Source: JAIBJN01 sp963775395 (GTDB taxonomy: Bacteria; Actinomycetota; Thermoleophilia; Gaiellales; Gaiellaceae). From it: a DNA stretch of 64,000 nt. The position numbers and the translations under genes are program-made. The notes beneath the pieces were generated by a model. That model searched no databases, was not told the origin of the DNA, and saw only the letters and a list, made by a program, of their open reading frames with translations. The DNA lies in contig CAVZIX010000005.1 of assembly GCA_963775395.1 (NCBI GenBank), forward strand, positions 268,813 through 332,812. Reading direction: 5' to 3'. Below, piece after piece: positions 44,044-52,833 of this stretch. Positions within the stretch are counted from its first letter, which is position 1, and each line of letters starts with the position of its first letter.

Positions 44044-45281
44044 GAAGCCTCGTCTCACGGCTGAGCAGGCGCGAGGACGAGCGAGTCACCGCCGCGCGCA
44101 GCGCGCACGCGGCTGGGCGCTTCGCCGAGGCGCGGAGAATCCTGGCGCCGGTGGTCGACGAGGGCGACGCCTCGCTCGAGGTCGTCCGCGGCATGGCCGA
44201 GCTCGAATACCTCCTCGGTGACTACGTCACGGCGGAGATGCTCCTCAGCCAGGTCGTCACGCGCGCCGGGAAAGACGTCCAGGCGCGCGCGGACGCCGAG
44301 GCCGCGCTCGCGCTCGTCTACCTCCAGACCAACAGGTACGCGGAGACCCAGGGCCTGTTCGCGGGCATCGAGGAGGCGGTCACCCTGCCCATCTGGGACC
44401 TGATGCGGTCCTTCGGCCACAACCCGCCGTACCGCATCGACTGGCCCGCGGGACGAGAGGCGGTCGAGACGCCCTTCGTCCAGGAGGCCGACTGGGAGCT
44501 TCCACGCGTCGCGGTCGAGATCAACGGGCGCCCCTTCGAGGCGAAGATCGACACGGGCGGCGACCTCTTCACGCTCAACGCCCCGGCCGCCAAGGCACTC
44601 GGCATCGAGCCCGTGGCGACGTTCACCGGCACCTTCGCCGGCGGCGCCCCGGGTGAGATGGGCTACGGCAGGGCGAGCGAGATCGCGATCGGCGGCCTGA
44701 CCGTCCACGACGTCCCCGTCTCGATCTCGGGCCTGCATCAGCCCGTGATCGGCACGGGGTTCCTCCGCCAGTTCCTGCCCACGATCGACTACCCGGGCCG
44801 CCGCCTCGTCCTGCGGCCGCGCGGCGACACGCTCGAGCCGACGATCACCTCGGGCATCGAGGTTCCGTTCGCGCTCGCGCTCGTCCACCTGTTGATCGCG
44901 TCCGGCCGGCTCGACGACCTGCCGGCCACCTTCATCGTCGACTCGGGGCTCGAGGACGACGGCGGGGGCGCGTTCACCGGCTCGGCGGAGACGCTGGCGG
45001 CCGCCGGCATCCCCCTGCCCGAAACCTCGCCGCAGACCGGAGAGTCGGGCGCCGGCGACGTCACGCTCGAGCTCGGCCACTTCCCCATCCGGCTCCTCGC
45101 GCTCGGCGACGTGCGGAAGGAGGGCGCGCGAGGCCTCTACGGCGCGTTCCCCGCCGAGTGGAACGAGATCGCCGAGTTCCGCGTCCACGGGATCGTCAGC
45201 CACCACTTCCTGCGCGACTACGCCTGGACGATCGACTTCGCCCGGATGACGATGACGTTCGTCCCGCCCGCTCCTGGGTAG
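44040..45281 (+). CDS. TPR plus double retropepsin-like aspartic protease
   Basis: The 413-residue protein has an N-terminal TPR-like part (about 15-110, ARSAHAAGRFAEARRIL, ALVYLQTNRYAETQGLF) and then two aspartic protease lobes. The catalytic motifs are IDTGG (171-175) and VDSG (300-303). Each lobe ends with the retropepsin-type trailer, GTGFLRQFLPTIDYPGRRLVL and GIVSHHFLRDYAWTIDFARMTMTF. No signal peptide is visible, so it appears cytoplasmic. Both lobes in one chain would give a pepsin-like monomer. It is coupled by GTGA to the HTH gene; substrates are unknown. Confidence 0.82.
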   Translation: MRSLVSRLSRREDERVTAARSAHAAGRFAEARRILAPVVDEGDASLEVVRGMAELEYLLGDYVTAEMLLSQVVTRAGKDVQARADAEAALALVYLQTNRYAETQGLFAGIEEAVTLPIWDLMRSFGHNPPYRIDWPAGREAVETPFVQEADWELPRVAVEINGRPFEAKIDTGGDLFTLNAPAAKALGIEPVATFTGTFAGGAPGEMGYGRASEIAIGGLTVHDVPVSISGLHQPVIGTGFLRQFLPTIDYPGRRLVLRPRGDTLEPTITSGIEVPFALALVHLLIASGRLDDLPATFIVDSGLEDDGGGAFTGSAETLAAAGIPLPETSPQTGESGAGDVTLELGHFPIRLLALGDVRKEGARGLYGAFPAEWNEIAEFRVHGIVSHHFLRDYAWTIDFARMTMTFVPPAPG

Positions 45282-45312
45282 GGTCAGGGCAAGCGACCGA
45301 GGAGGGCGACCG

Positions 45313-45714
45313 ATGCTTGGATGGGTGGGCAACGTCGAGCAGGAGACGCTCGACAACGAGACGTTCCGCACCGTGGTCTTCACGGGCGACCACACACAGC
45401 TGACCGTGATGAGCCTGAAACCGGGCGAGGACATCGGGCGCGAGCGCCACGACGGGATCGACCAGTTCCTCCGCATCGAGCGCGGCAGCGCGCGCGTGGA
45501 GCTGGGACGTACCGAGGAGACGATCGACGAGACGCACGACGCCGAGGACGACTGGGCGATCATCGTCCCGGCCGGCGTCTGGCACAACGTCGTCAACACC
45601 GGGGACGGCGAGCTGAAGCTCTACTCCCTCTACTCGCCGCCGGAGCACCCCGACGGGACCGTGCACGAGACGAAGGAGGAGGCGGAGGCGGCCGAGGCCG
45701 CTCAGCACGGCTAG
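45313..45714 (+). CDS. Cupin-domain protein
   Basis: The 133-residue protein starts 6 bases after GAGGAGGG and has the two cupin motifs: RERHDGIDQFLRIERG (motif 1, one metal His and a Glu) and IIVPAGVWHNVVN (motif 2). A single beta-barrel with a probable metal site is expected. The C-terminal tail is acidic (EEAEAAEAAQHG). The family is too broad for a reaction. It lies 31 bases past the protease gene and may be in the same transcript. Confidence 0.85.
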   Translation: MLGWVGNVEQETLDNETFRTVVFTGDHTQLTVMSLKPGEDIGRERHDGIDQFLRIERGSARVELGRTEETIDETHDAEDDWAIIVPAGVWHNVVNTGDGELKLYSLYSPPEHPDGTVHETKEEAEAAEAAQHG

Positions 45715-45729
45715 GCGGGAAGGGCGCCG

Positions 45730-47460
45730 TTACCGCGAGAGGGCGGCGAGCGCCTCGTGCGGAAGCGGGAACCACCGCAACCGCTCGAAGTCCTCGGAGA
45801 CGTCCGGGGCCGGCGCTGCGTCGGCCGGCGGGTGGGCCTCGATCTCCGCGACGATTCGCCCGGCCTCCTCGAGATGTTCGGCGAGCAGGGACTCGTCGGC
45901 CGAGAGGCGGAGCCGCCCAGGGCGGGCCCCCTCGCCGTACGAGAAGCCGGCGAGCGTCAAGGGTGGGCGCCGCGGGCGTTCGCGGTGGTGCCAGAGGCCC
46001 GACCGCGGGTCGAAGCGGTAGAGGGGCAGGAGCTTCCAGGCGTGGTCGGCGAGGAAATCGACCGCGTCGACGAGGTACTGGAAGACGGTCTCACTGGTGA
46101 AGTAGTTGAAGGAGAGCCGCACGAAGGCGAGCTTGACCCCGGCATAACCGCGCATGACCTCGGCCTCGTGGGCGGCAGACGTGTCCGCGTCGAAGTCGAG
46201 CAGCCGGTGGACGTACGGCGCGGCGCAGAAGCAACCGCTGCGCGCCTGGATGCCGAAGAGGTCGTCGAGGAGCGCGACGACGAAGTTCGAGTGCAGCATC
46301 CCGACCGGCCGCGCGGCGAGCGGGTAGCGGATGCCGAAGGAGACGATGGCGACGCGTCGCAGGTCGGGGTTGCCGAGCACGAAGAGGTTCGGGTTGGACG
46401 CCCACGAGTCGAGCGCGCTCTGGACGTAGCCCTCCTCGAGCTCCTTGATGGTGGCGGGGCCGACCGCCTCCTTGAGCCCGAAGACGAGGCCGGCGCGGAT
46501 GGACTCGACGATCGCGGGCGTCCCGCCCTCTTCCCTCTGCACGGGATCCGGGTGGTAGGTCTGGTGGTCCGGCGTGACGTACGCGATCGTGCCGCCGCCG
46601 GGCGTCGCCGGGACGCGGTTCGCAAACAGCCGGCGCTTGGCGACGAGCACTCCGGGGGTGCCCGGCCCGCCGGGAAACTTGTGCGGCGAGAGGAAGATCG
46701 CGTCCTTGTACGCGAGGTGGCCGTCCTCGACGTCCGGCGCGGCGTTCATCTCGATCGGGAGGTAGGGGCCGGCGGCCGCGTAGTCCCAGAACGCCAGCGC
46801 CCCGTGCCGGTGGAGGAGGATCGAGACGGCGTCGACGTCGGTGAGGATCCCCGTGACGTTCGAGGCCGCGGAGAAGCTGCCGATCTTGAGCGAGCGCGCG
46901 GCGTGGCGCTCCAGCTCCTCGCTCAGGTGGTCGAGATCGAAGCCACCGTTGCCGTCCTCCCTGATGACGACGACGTCCGCGATCGACTCGCGCCAGGGAA
47001 GCTCGTTCGAGTGGTGCTCGTACGGGCCGACGAACACGACCGGCCGCTCGGGTACCGCGGCGAAGCGGCCGAGCTCGAGGACGCGGATCAGGCGGTCGAT
47101 GGCCCCCGTCGCGCCCGAGCCCGCGAAGACGACCAGGTCGTCCTGTCCTCCCCCGACGGCCCGGTGGACGATCCGGCGCGCTTCCTCGCGCAGCCGCGTC
47201 GTCTGGAGCCCGGTCGCCGAGGCCTCCGTGTGCGTGTTGGCGTAGAGCGGCAGCACCTCGTCGCGGATGAAGTCCTCGATGAACGAGAGCGAGCGGCCCG
47301 AGGCCGTGTAGTCGGCGTAGACGAGCCGGCGGAGGCCGAAGGGGCCCTCGAGCACGGTGTCGTCGCCCACGACCGACGTCCGGATGCGCTCCAGCAGGGA
47401 CGCTGCGTTGTGCGGGCCGGCGAGAGCGAACGACTCCGGTGCGATCGCGGTCACACCCAC
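45730..47460 (-). CDS. Class V aminotransferase / cysteine-desulfurase-like PLP enzyme
   Basis: The 576-residue protein has the class V fold: YADYTASGRSLSFIEDFI, NTHTEASATGLQTTRLREEARRIV, VFAGSGATGAIDRLIRVL, FDYAA-like WDYAAAGPY and the PLP Schiff-base lysine in SPHKFPGGPGTPGVLV. GSFSAASNVTGILTDVDAV also matches. It is longer than IscS/SufS because of a C-terminal extension of about 90 residues. Cys residues in RSGCFCAAPYVHRLL could be the active-site cysteine, but cysteine desulfurase activity is not certain. GTG start; it follows the UnbV gene closely (33 bases). Confidence 0.9.
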   Translation of the reverse strand: MGVTAIAPESFALAGPHNAASLLERIRTSVVGDDTVLEGPFGLRRLVYADYTASGRSLSFIEDFIRDEVLPLYANTHTEASATGLQTTRLREEARRIVHRAVGGGQDDLVVFAGSGATGAIDRLIRVLELGRFAAVPERPVVFVGPYEHHSNELPWRESIADVVVIREDGNGGFDLDHLSEELERHAARSLKIGSFSAASNVTGILTDVDAVSILLHRHGALAFWDYAAAGPYLPIEMNAAPDVEDGHLAYKDAIFLSPHKFPGGPGTPGVLVAKRRLFANRVPATPGGGTIAYVTPDHQTYHPDPVQREEGGTPAIVESIRAGLVFGLKEAVGPATIKELEEGYVQSALDSWASNPNLFVLGNPDLRRVAIVSFGIRYPLAARPVGMLHSNFVVALLDDLFGIQARSGCFCAAPYVHRLLDFDADTSAAHEAEVMRGYAGVKLAFVRLSFNYFTSETVFQYLVDAVDFLADHAWKLLPLYRFDPRSGLWHHRERPRRPPLTLAGFSYGEGARPGRLRLSADESLLAEHLEEAGRIVAEIEAHPPADAAPAPDVSEDFERLRWFPLPHEALAALSR

Positions 47461-47493
47461 TAGGACGGACGAGCCGCGCGAAATCTTCGCCTG

Positions 47494-49032
47494 CTACCTC
47501 CCGACGGTGACGAGACGGTCGGCGCGCACGCCGGTGAGACGGGTCTCCTCGCCGTCCGGGTACCGGACGAGCAGCTCGCGAACCGTGGTCGCGTCGCCGA
47601 GGCCGAAGTGGACGCGCGGATCCTCGGACGAGAGGTAGCTCGTCCCGGCCTTGACCTCGCGCACGAGGCGGCGACCGTCGGGAAGGACGGCGGTGACGAC
47701 GGCGCCCGGCGCGAACGTGCCGAGCTGCACCTGGAGCCAGTGGCCTTCCGCGCCAGAGCTCCGCAGCAGGACGAGCCGGCCGGCGATCGAGGCGACCGCG
47801 ATGTCGAGGTCGCCGTCGTTGTCGTAGTCGGCCACGGCCAGGCCTCGCCCGTTGACGCCGCTTGGCCGGAGGCCGATGCCCGCACTCACGTCCGCGTAGT
47901 CGTCGTCGAGCGCGGCGAGCACCTTGATCGGCTCGGCGTCCATCCTCAGGTTCGTGATGGGGATGGCGCCGTTCGCGAGCGCGAGGTCGAGTGAGCCGTC
48001 CTGGTTGAGGTCGGCCCACGACGCGCCCCACCCCGCGAGCGTCGTGTCGAAGACGGATGCGAACTCCGGCCGGGCGTCCGCGTACCGCTTCCCCGACCGG
48101 CTTTCGAAGACGCCGTGGAGCTGCCGGTGGGAGTTCGTCACGAACAGGTCGGGGCGGCCGTCGCCGCTGTAGTCCGCCGCCGCGACTCCCATCCCGGCGT
48201 TGCGGTCGGCGACGCCGGCCTCCGCGCCGCGCTCCTCGAAGCGGAAGCCGAGCCCGTTCGACGCCGGGAGGTTCACGTACAGCCGGTTCGGGTCGAGGTC
48301 GTTGGCCACGTACAGGTCGATCCGCCCGTCGCCGTTCACGTCCGTGAACGCCGAGCCCAGCCCGTGCTCGACGACGGACGCTTCGATGCCGGCCTCCTGC
48401 GCCACCTCGCGGAAGCGCGACCGGCCCTTCCAGTCCGGGCCGATGTTGAGGTAGAGGCGGTCGCGGACCGCGCCGACGTTCGACGGGAACGGCTCGGCCG
48501 AGCCCGGGACAGGCGCGTTGGTGTCCGCGTAGCCGGCGACGAAGAGATCCGGGCGGCCGTCGGCGTTCACGTCGGCGACCGACGCGGCCGTGTGCCACCC
48601 GTACTCGTCGATCCCGGCGGCGCTCGCTCCCTCGGCGAACTTGCCGCCGCCCAGGTTCCACAGGAGGGCGTCGTACCCGGCGGCCGTGACGAAGAGATCC
48701 GTGCGCCCGTCGCCGTTGAAGTCCGCAGCCACACAGCCGTTCCCCCGGAGCTGCAGGTCGGCGCCGGAGCCGCGGCTGACGTCCGCGAATCTGCCTTTCT
48801 CGTTGCGGTAGAGCGCGTTGCGCGGCAGCCCGCCTCGCTCTTTCCAACGGGCGACGTCGACCTGGATGGAATGCGAGTTGACCGCGTAGAGGTCGAGCCA
48901 GCCGTCGCCGTCGAAGTCCAGCCAGCAGATCCCGCCGCCCATCATCGCGACCGGGTCGGGCGAGGTCTTGAAGCGGAACGCGCCGTGGCGGAAGTCGAGC
49001 CCGACGTGCTCGCCACGTTGGTCGAGCCGCAC
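47494..49032 (-). CDS. UnbV/CRTAC-like FG-GAP repeat protein
   Basis: The 512-residue readable part opens VRLDQRGEHVGLDFRHGAFRFKTSPDPVAMMGGGICWLDFDGDGWLDLYAVN. It contains at least five FG-GAP/VCBS blades with Ca-binding DxDxDGxxD loops (DFDGDGWLD, DFNGDGRTD, DVNADGRPD, DVNGDGRID, DYDNDGDLD), building a beta-propeller. The ASPIC/UnbV domain ends the protein (residues ~415-512: GHWLQVQLG, VVTAVLPDGRR). There is no start with a ribosome site at 49032; frame continues upstream without stop into LQDGRYLIVGSRGARSLD, pointing to a longer product joined to the UnbU-like part (see findings). UnbV first named from enediyne clusters, but it is general. Confidence 0.85.
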   Translation of the reverse strand: MRLDQRGEHVGLDFRHGAFRFKTSPDPVAMMGGGICWLDFDGDGWLDLYAVNSHSIQVDVARWKERGGLPRNALYRNEKGRFADVSRGSGADLQLRGNGCVAADFNGDGRTDLFVTAAGYDALLWNLGGGKFAEGASAAGIDEYGWHTAASVADVNADGRPDLFVAGYADTNAPVPGSAEPFPSNVGAVRDRLYLNIGPDWKGRSRFREVAQEAGIEASVVEHGLGSAFTDVNGDGRIDLYVANDLDPNRLYVNLPASNGLGFRFEERGAEAGVADRNAGMGVAAADYSGDGRPDLFVTNSHRQLHGVFESRSGKRYADARPEFASVFDTTLAGWGASWADLNQDGSLDLALANGAIPITNLRMDAEPIKVLAALDDDYADVSAGIGLRPSGVNGRGLAVADYDNDGDLDIAVASIAGRLVLLRSSGAEGHWLQVQLGTFAPGAVVTAVLPDGRRLVREVKAGTSYLSSEDPRVHFGLGDATTVRELLVRYPDGEETRLTGVRADRLVTVGR

Positions 49033-49106
49033 GTTGCCGAGCCCGCCGCCACCGAGGACACGGACGGGAAGGCGGTCAAGAGATCGTGCGCCGCGCGAGC
49101 CGACGA

Positions 49107-50570
49107 TCAGGTAGCGACCGTCTTGGAGCTCGAGGTGAAGGTCTGCTGGAAGGGCTGCGGATCGCCCTCGCTGCTCCCGCCTGAGCGACGGCGACGGTCC
49201 CCTCCACCTCGGCTACGACAAGAGGCGGCCCTTGCCCCTGACCTACCTCCAGCGCAAGCCGAGCGCGTTCGATGTGGTAGTCGGGCACGACGCTGTCGCC
49301 CGACATCCGCTGGAAGAGCGACGCGAGCCTCGCGCCGCCAGCCACGGTCGCCCGCCAGCTCGGCGTCGCCCGACGCGAGTGCTTCGGACTCCGTGCGCAG
49401 ACCGCTGACGAGGTCACTCGCGATCTTCAGTGCCGTTTCCCGGTCGAGCTCCGTGGAGACGTCGTCCGAGGGGACGACGACCACCTCGGGGAGCTCGGAG
49501 ACGTTGACCACCGGGCCGGCCGCAGCGTCGGTCGTCCGCGCGGGAATGCCGGCGAGGACGACGAGCGCGGCGAACGTGACTGCGCCGGCTAGGACGACAG
49601 CCGTCGTCCGCGCGCGGTCGAACTGCGGTACGGGCACCCCCCATCGCGAAAAGATCAGCTCGCCGACCGGCCGCGCCGCGCACACGATGGCGAGCGCGGC
49701 GAGCACGGCGACCTTCGTCGCGAACTCGGTCGTCTGCGGCGCGATCAGGAGCACCGCCACGAGCGCGATGGCGACCGCGTACAGCCGCCTGCCCCGGGCG
49801 CCGGCGGGGATCGTCTTCGGGTCGGTGATCATGAAGAACAGGAAGACGAGGATCTCGGGTGAGAAGACGAGCACCCGCCAGAATTCGAAGCCGGTGATCG
49901 GTCCGAGGTGCCAGCGCGCCGTCATCGCGTGCCCGCTCGCGGCGAGCACGGCGATCCCGGCAGCGAACGCGAGCCAGAAGCCGACGGCGATCGCGACCAG
50001 CTTCAGGCGCGAGAGGATCACGAAACCGCCCACGACGATGATCGCGAGCGCGAGGGCCATCCAGGCGGACATGGGGCCCCACCAGAACTCGAGCGGGTCG
50101 GCGCGGCTCGAGCCGAGGATGAGGAAGGCGAGGACGAGCCCGAAGTTCGACGGGTTGAAGACGTGCCGCCCGCGAAACTGGATCAGGTACTTGGAGAGGA
50201 GCGCGACGGCGGAAGTCGCGGCGAAGATCCACCAGCCGTGCATGCTCCACCAGTCCCCGTGCTCCGTCCCGGGGACGCGGAGGATGAACGCCACGCCGTT
50301 CCCGGTCAGGAGCGCGCTCGCCGGCCACATGAGGACGTGCTGGCGCCGGAACGCGATCCCGACCTCGAGCACCGCGCACGTCAGCAGGCAGACGAGGATC
50401 TGCGCGATCGACAGCCGGAACTCGAACGCGACCTGGCCGAGGACCTGCAGCGACACGATCACCGCGGCGAGGTGCAGCCGCGGGTCCGAGCGCTTCGGGA
50501 GCAGCACCGGATACGACGTTCCTCGAATGCGCAACGTCGGCGTGCCGGCGGCAGCAGCAGGCGCGCTCAT
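49107..50570 (-). CDS. UnbU/RnfD-like multi-helix membrane protein, C-terminus frame-broken
   Basis: The frame encodes 487 residues. About 330 form 9-10 membrane helices with the UnbU/RnfD-like motif GRHVFNPSNFGLVLAFLILG and FMITDPKTIPAGARGRRLYAV. A hydrophilic segment follows (VVNVSELPEVVVVPSDDVSTELDRETALKIASDLVSGLRTESEALASGDAELA). The last 50-odd residues are out of frame: joining GDAELA to ATVAGGARLASLFQRMSGDSVVPDYHIERARLAL needs one base removed near 49351, and two more shifts lead into the UnbV frame. UnbU resembles electron-transport RnfD subunits but lacks clear flavin sites. Starts with ATG at 50570. Function unknown. Confidence 0.75.
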   Translation of the reverse strand: MSAPAAAAGTPTLRIRGTSYPVLLPKRSDPRLHLAAVIVSLQVLGQVAFEFRLSIAQILVCLLTCAVLEVGIAFRRQHVLMWPASALLTGNGVAFILRVPGTEHGDWWSMHGWWIFAATSAVALLSKYLIQFRGRHVFNPSNFGLVLAFLILGSSRADPLEFWWGPMSAWMALALAIIVVGGFVILSRLKLVAIAVGFWLAFAAGIAVLAASGHAMTARWHLGPITGFEFWRVLVFSPEILVFLFFMITDPKTIPAGARGRRLYAVAIALVAVLLIAPQTTEFATKVAVLAALAIVCAARPVGELIFSRWGVPVPQFDRARTTAVVLAGAVTFAALVVLAGIPARTTDAAAGPVVNVSELPEVVVVPSDDVSTELDRETALKIASDLVSGLRTESEALASGDAELAGDRGWRREARVALPADVGRQRRARLPHRTRSACAGGRSGARAASCRSRGGGDRRRRSGGSSEGDPQPFQQTFTSSSKTVAT

Positions 50571-50617
50571 GGAGCGATGATGCTACGCAGCCGGCGGAAC
50601 CGCCAGCGGGGCCGGGT

Positions 50618-51226
50618 CTACTTCACGACGCGATACTGGACATGAGTGGCCTTCGGGCCTTCAATCACCCGCGTCAACTCGAGCTCGACGTCGTCGGGCC
50701 CGAGGCCCTCGAAGAGGGCCACACCGCCTCCGAGCAGGATCGGCGCGAAGGTCAGCCGCACTTCGTCCACCAGGCCGGCCTTCAGGGCTTGCTGCGCGGT
50801 GCTCGCGCCTCCGCCGATGCTGACGTCCTCCTCCCCGGCGGCCGCCTTCGCCTGCTCGACCGCGCTCTCGATCCCGTCGGTCACGAACGTGAAGGTCGTG
50901 TCCCCCTTGGTGAGCGGCTCGCGCGCCGTGTGCGTCAGGACGAACACCGGCTTCCCGAACGGCGGCTCATCGCCCCAGCCATGGGCGTTGTCGAACATCC
51001 GCTTCCCCACGATGACCGCGCCGGAGGCGCCCATGCCCTCCGCGACCTCCGAGCTCGCGTTGGTCTCGCCGCCTTCGAGACCGTGCGGCTCGCGCCAGCT
51101 CTTGAGCTCGACGACCCAGTCGTGCAGACGCTCACCGCCTGCGCCGAGCCCCAACTCGGGCCCGTCGTCCGGGCCGGCGACGTAACCGTCGAGCGACATG
51201 GTGATATCGAAGACGACCTTCCCCAT
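50618..51226 (-). CDS. RibD C-terminal/dihydrofolate-reductase-family protein
   Basis: The 202-residue protein begins MGKVVFDITMSLDGYVAGPDDGPELG and shows GAVIVGKRMFDNAHGWGDEPPFGKPVFVLTHTAREPL, ending ILLGGGVALFEGLG. These match the RibD_C/DHFR-like family common in actinobacteria. It should bind NADPH, but the reductase substrate is unknown; YyaP-like members are uncharacterised. It lies 8 bases after a VOC gene and probably is co-transcribed with it. Confidence 0.88.
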   Translation of the reverse strand: MGKVVFDITMSLDGYVAGPDDGPELGLGAGGERLHDWVVELKSWREPHGLEGGETNASSEVAEGMGASGAVIVGKRMFDNAHGWGDEPPFGKPVFVLTHTAREPLTKGDTTFTFVTDGIESAVEQAKAAAGEEDVSIGGGASTAQQALKAGLVDEVRLTFAPILLGGGVALFEGLGPDDVELELTRVIEGPKATHVQYRVVK

Positions 51227-51234
51227 GAGACCTC

Positions 51235-51597
51235 CTATCGTTTCGGCTGCCAGAACGCGATCTCGCCGCCGGCCGGCGTCGCGATGACGCTACGCCATCC
51301 GGCCGGTCCCTCGCGCGGCTCCACGAGCACGGCTGCGCCCAGGGCACGCGCCCGCTCGGTCGCGCCGCGGATGCAGTCCACCTCCACGTAGGGGAGCCAG
51401 ACCGGTCGCTCGGCCTCGCACTCGACGATGCCGCCGCCGAAGGCGGGGCCGAGCTCCAACGCGACGTACGACCCGCTGCCGGCGTCGATTCGCTCCGCGC
51501 GCCAGCCGCAGAGCTGGGCGTAGAGCAGCTCCGCCTTCGCCAGGTCGCCCGTGTGGAGCTCCAGGTGGACGACGGGTTGCGAGGTGAGATGAAGCAC
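51235..51597 (-). CDS. VOC-family (glyoxalase-like) protein
   Basis: The 120-residue protein has two betaalphabetabetabeta units (VVHLELHTGDLAKAELLYAQLCGWRAERI and LPYVEVDCIRGATERARALGAAVLVEPREG) that build a vicinal-oxygen-chelate site. The metal ligands are not all obvious (His12 and Glu near the end), so it may be a binding protein. It is divergent from an ECF sigma gene, whose target it might be, and precedes the RibD-like gene. Confidence 0.82.
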   Translation of the reverse strand: MLHLTSQPVVHLELHTGDLAKAELLYAQLCGWRAERIDAGSGSYVALELGPAFGGGIVECEAERPVWLPYVEVDCIRGATERARALGAAVLVEPREGPAGWRSVIATPAGGEIAFWQPKR

Positions 51598-51666
51598 GTG
51601 TCACTCTCTGAGACCTTTGTGATCGCGCAAATTCATCGGTACTCACGACAGATAGGCTGGCGCGGG

Positions 51667-52779
51667 ATGCGGACCACGTCGACAGGCCCGACGCCGCAGG
51701 AACGGGAGCTGCTCGAAGCGGCCGGTAGCGGCGACGAGGACGCATTCAGCCGTCTGGTCGAGCCGCACCGCCGCGAGCTCCACGCGCACTGCTATCGCAT
51801 GCTCGGCTCCGTCCACGACGCGGAGGACGCACTCCAGGAGACGCTCCTACGTGCGTGGAGAGGGATCGGCCGGTTCGAGGGCCGCAGCTCGCTGCGCTCG
51901 TGGCTCTACACGATCGCGACGAACACCTGCCTGAACGCGATCGAGAAGCGGCCGAAGCGAGTGCTCCCGGTCGACTACGGGCCCTCGGTCGACCCGCACT
52001 CGACGCCCGGCGAGCCGCTCGTCGAGTCCGTGTGGGTGGAGCCGTATCCCGACGAGGAGCTCGCCGTCGAGGACGGGTTCGCAGCGCCTGACGCTCGCTA
52101 CGAGCTGCGCGAGAGCGTCGAGCTCGCGTTCGTCGCCGCGCTCCAGCACCTGCCGCCGAACCAGCGTGCGGCGCTGATCCTGCGGGAGGTGCTCGGCTTC
52201 TCGGCCCGCGAGGTCGCCGAGGCCCTCGACACGACCGTCGCCTCCGTGAACAGCGCCCTCCAGCGCGCGCGGGAGACCGTCGACGAGCGGCTGCCCGACC
52301 AGAGCCAGCAGGCGACGCTGCGCTCGCTCGGCGACGAGGAGCTCACCGACCTCGTCGAGAGCTTCATGGACGCGATGGCGCGGCACGACGTCGCCGCCGT
52401 GGTCGAGCTCCTGGCCGAGGACGCGGCCTGGTCGATGCCGCCGATGGCGACCTGGTTCCAGGGGCGCGAGGCAATCACGGCCTTCCTCACCGAGTGGCCC
52501 CTCTCGGGAGAGTGGCGCTGGCGCCACCTGCGGGCGCACGCGAACGGGCAGCCGGCTTTCGGCGCATACACGTGGTACGAGGAGTCGGGGAGCTACCGCC
52601 CGTTCGCGCTCAACGTGCTCACGTATCGCGGCGCCACGGTCTCGGACATCACGTCTTTCATCACACGCCGGGAGCCGGCGCCCGAGCGCCTCGACCAGGC
52701 GCGCTGGCCGGACGAGCCGATCGATCCGCTCCGCGACATCTTCGGGCGCTTCGGCCTGCCCGACGAGATCCGCACGTAG
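51667..52779 (+). CDS. ECF sigma factor with SnoaL-like C-terminal domain
   Basis: The 370-residue protein from ATG 51667 has sigma region 2 (EDAFSRLVEPHRRELHAHCYRMLGSVHDAEDALQETLLRAWRGIGRFEGRSSLRSWLYTIATNTCLNAI), region 4 (ALQHLPPNQRAALILREVLGFSAREVAEALDTTVASVNSALQRARETV) and a SnoaL/NTF2-like domain (about 240-340; MDAMARHDVAAVVELLAEDAAWSMPPMATWFQGREAI). Such extended ECFs (SigX5/SigJ-like) have no anti-sigma and are controlled by their own C-terminal domain. It lies divergent from VOC and RibD-like genes. The start at 51667 lacks a strong ribosome site. Confidence 0.92.
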   Translation: MRTTSTGPTPQERELLEAAGSGDEDAFSRLVEPHRRELHAHCYRMLGSVHDAEDALQETLLRAWRGIGRFEGRSSLRSWLYTIATNTCLNAIEKRPKRVLPVDYGPSVDPHSTPGEPLVESVWVEPYPDEELAVEDGFAAPDARYELRESVELAFVAALQHLPPNQRAALILREVLGFSAREVAEALDTTVASVNSALQRARETVDERLPDQSQQATLRSLGDEELTDLVESFMDAMARHDVAAVVELLAEDAAWSMPPMATWFQGREAITAFLTEWPLSGEWRWRHLRAHANGQPAFGAYTWYEESGSYRPFALNVLTYRGATVSDITSFITRREPAPERLDQARWPDEPIDPLRDIFGRFGLPDEIRT

Positions 52780-52799
52780 CGGAGCCCTCACGCGCGAAT

Positions 52800-52821
52800 G
52801 GGGCCCCGCGTGCGGGGCCCC
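52800..52821. terminator. Bidirectional terminator-like hairpin
   Basis: GGGGCCCCGC and its exact complement (GCGGGGCCCC), 2 bases apart, form a 22-base palindrome between the convergent sigma and VOC genes. It probably ends both transcripts. Confidence 0.65.
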
Positions 52822-52833
52822 CGCCGCTCGGTC

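Noticed and set aside
47494..50570. Enediyne biosynthesis cluster suggested by UnbU/UnbV names
   Set aside because: No enediyne PKS, KS or related genes are nearby; these families are broad and occur outside such clusters.
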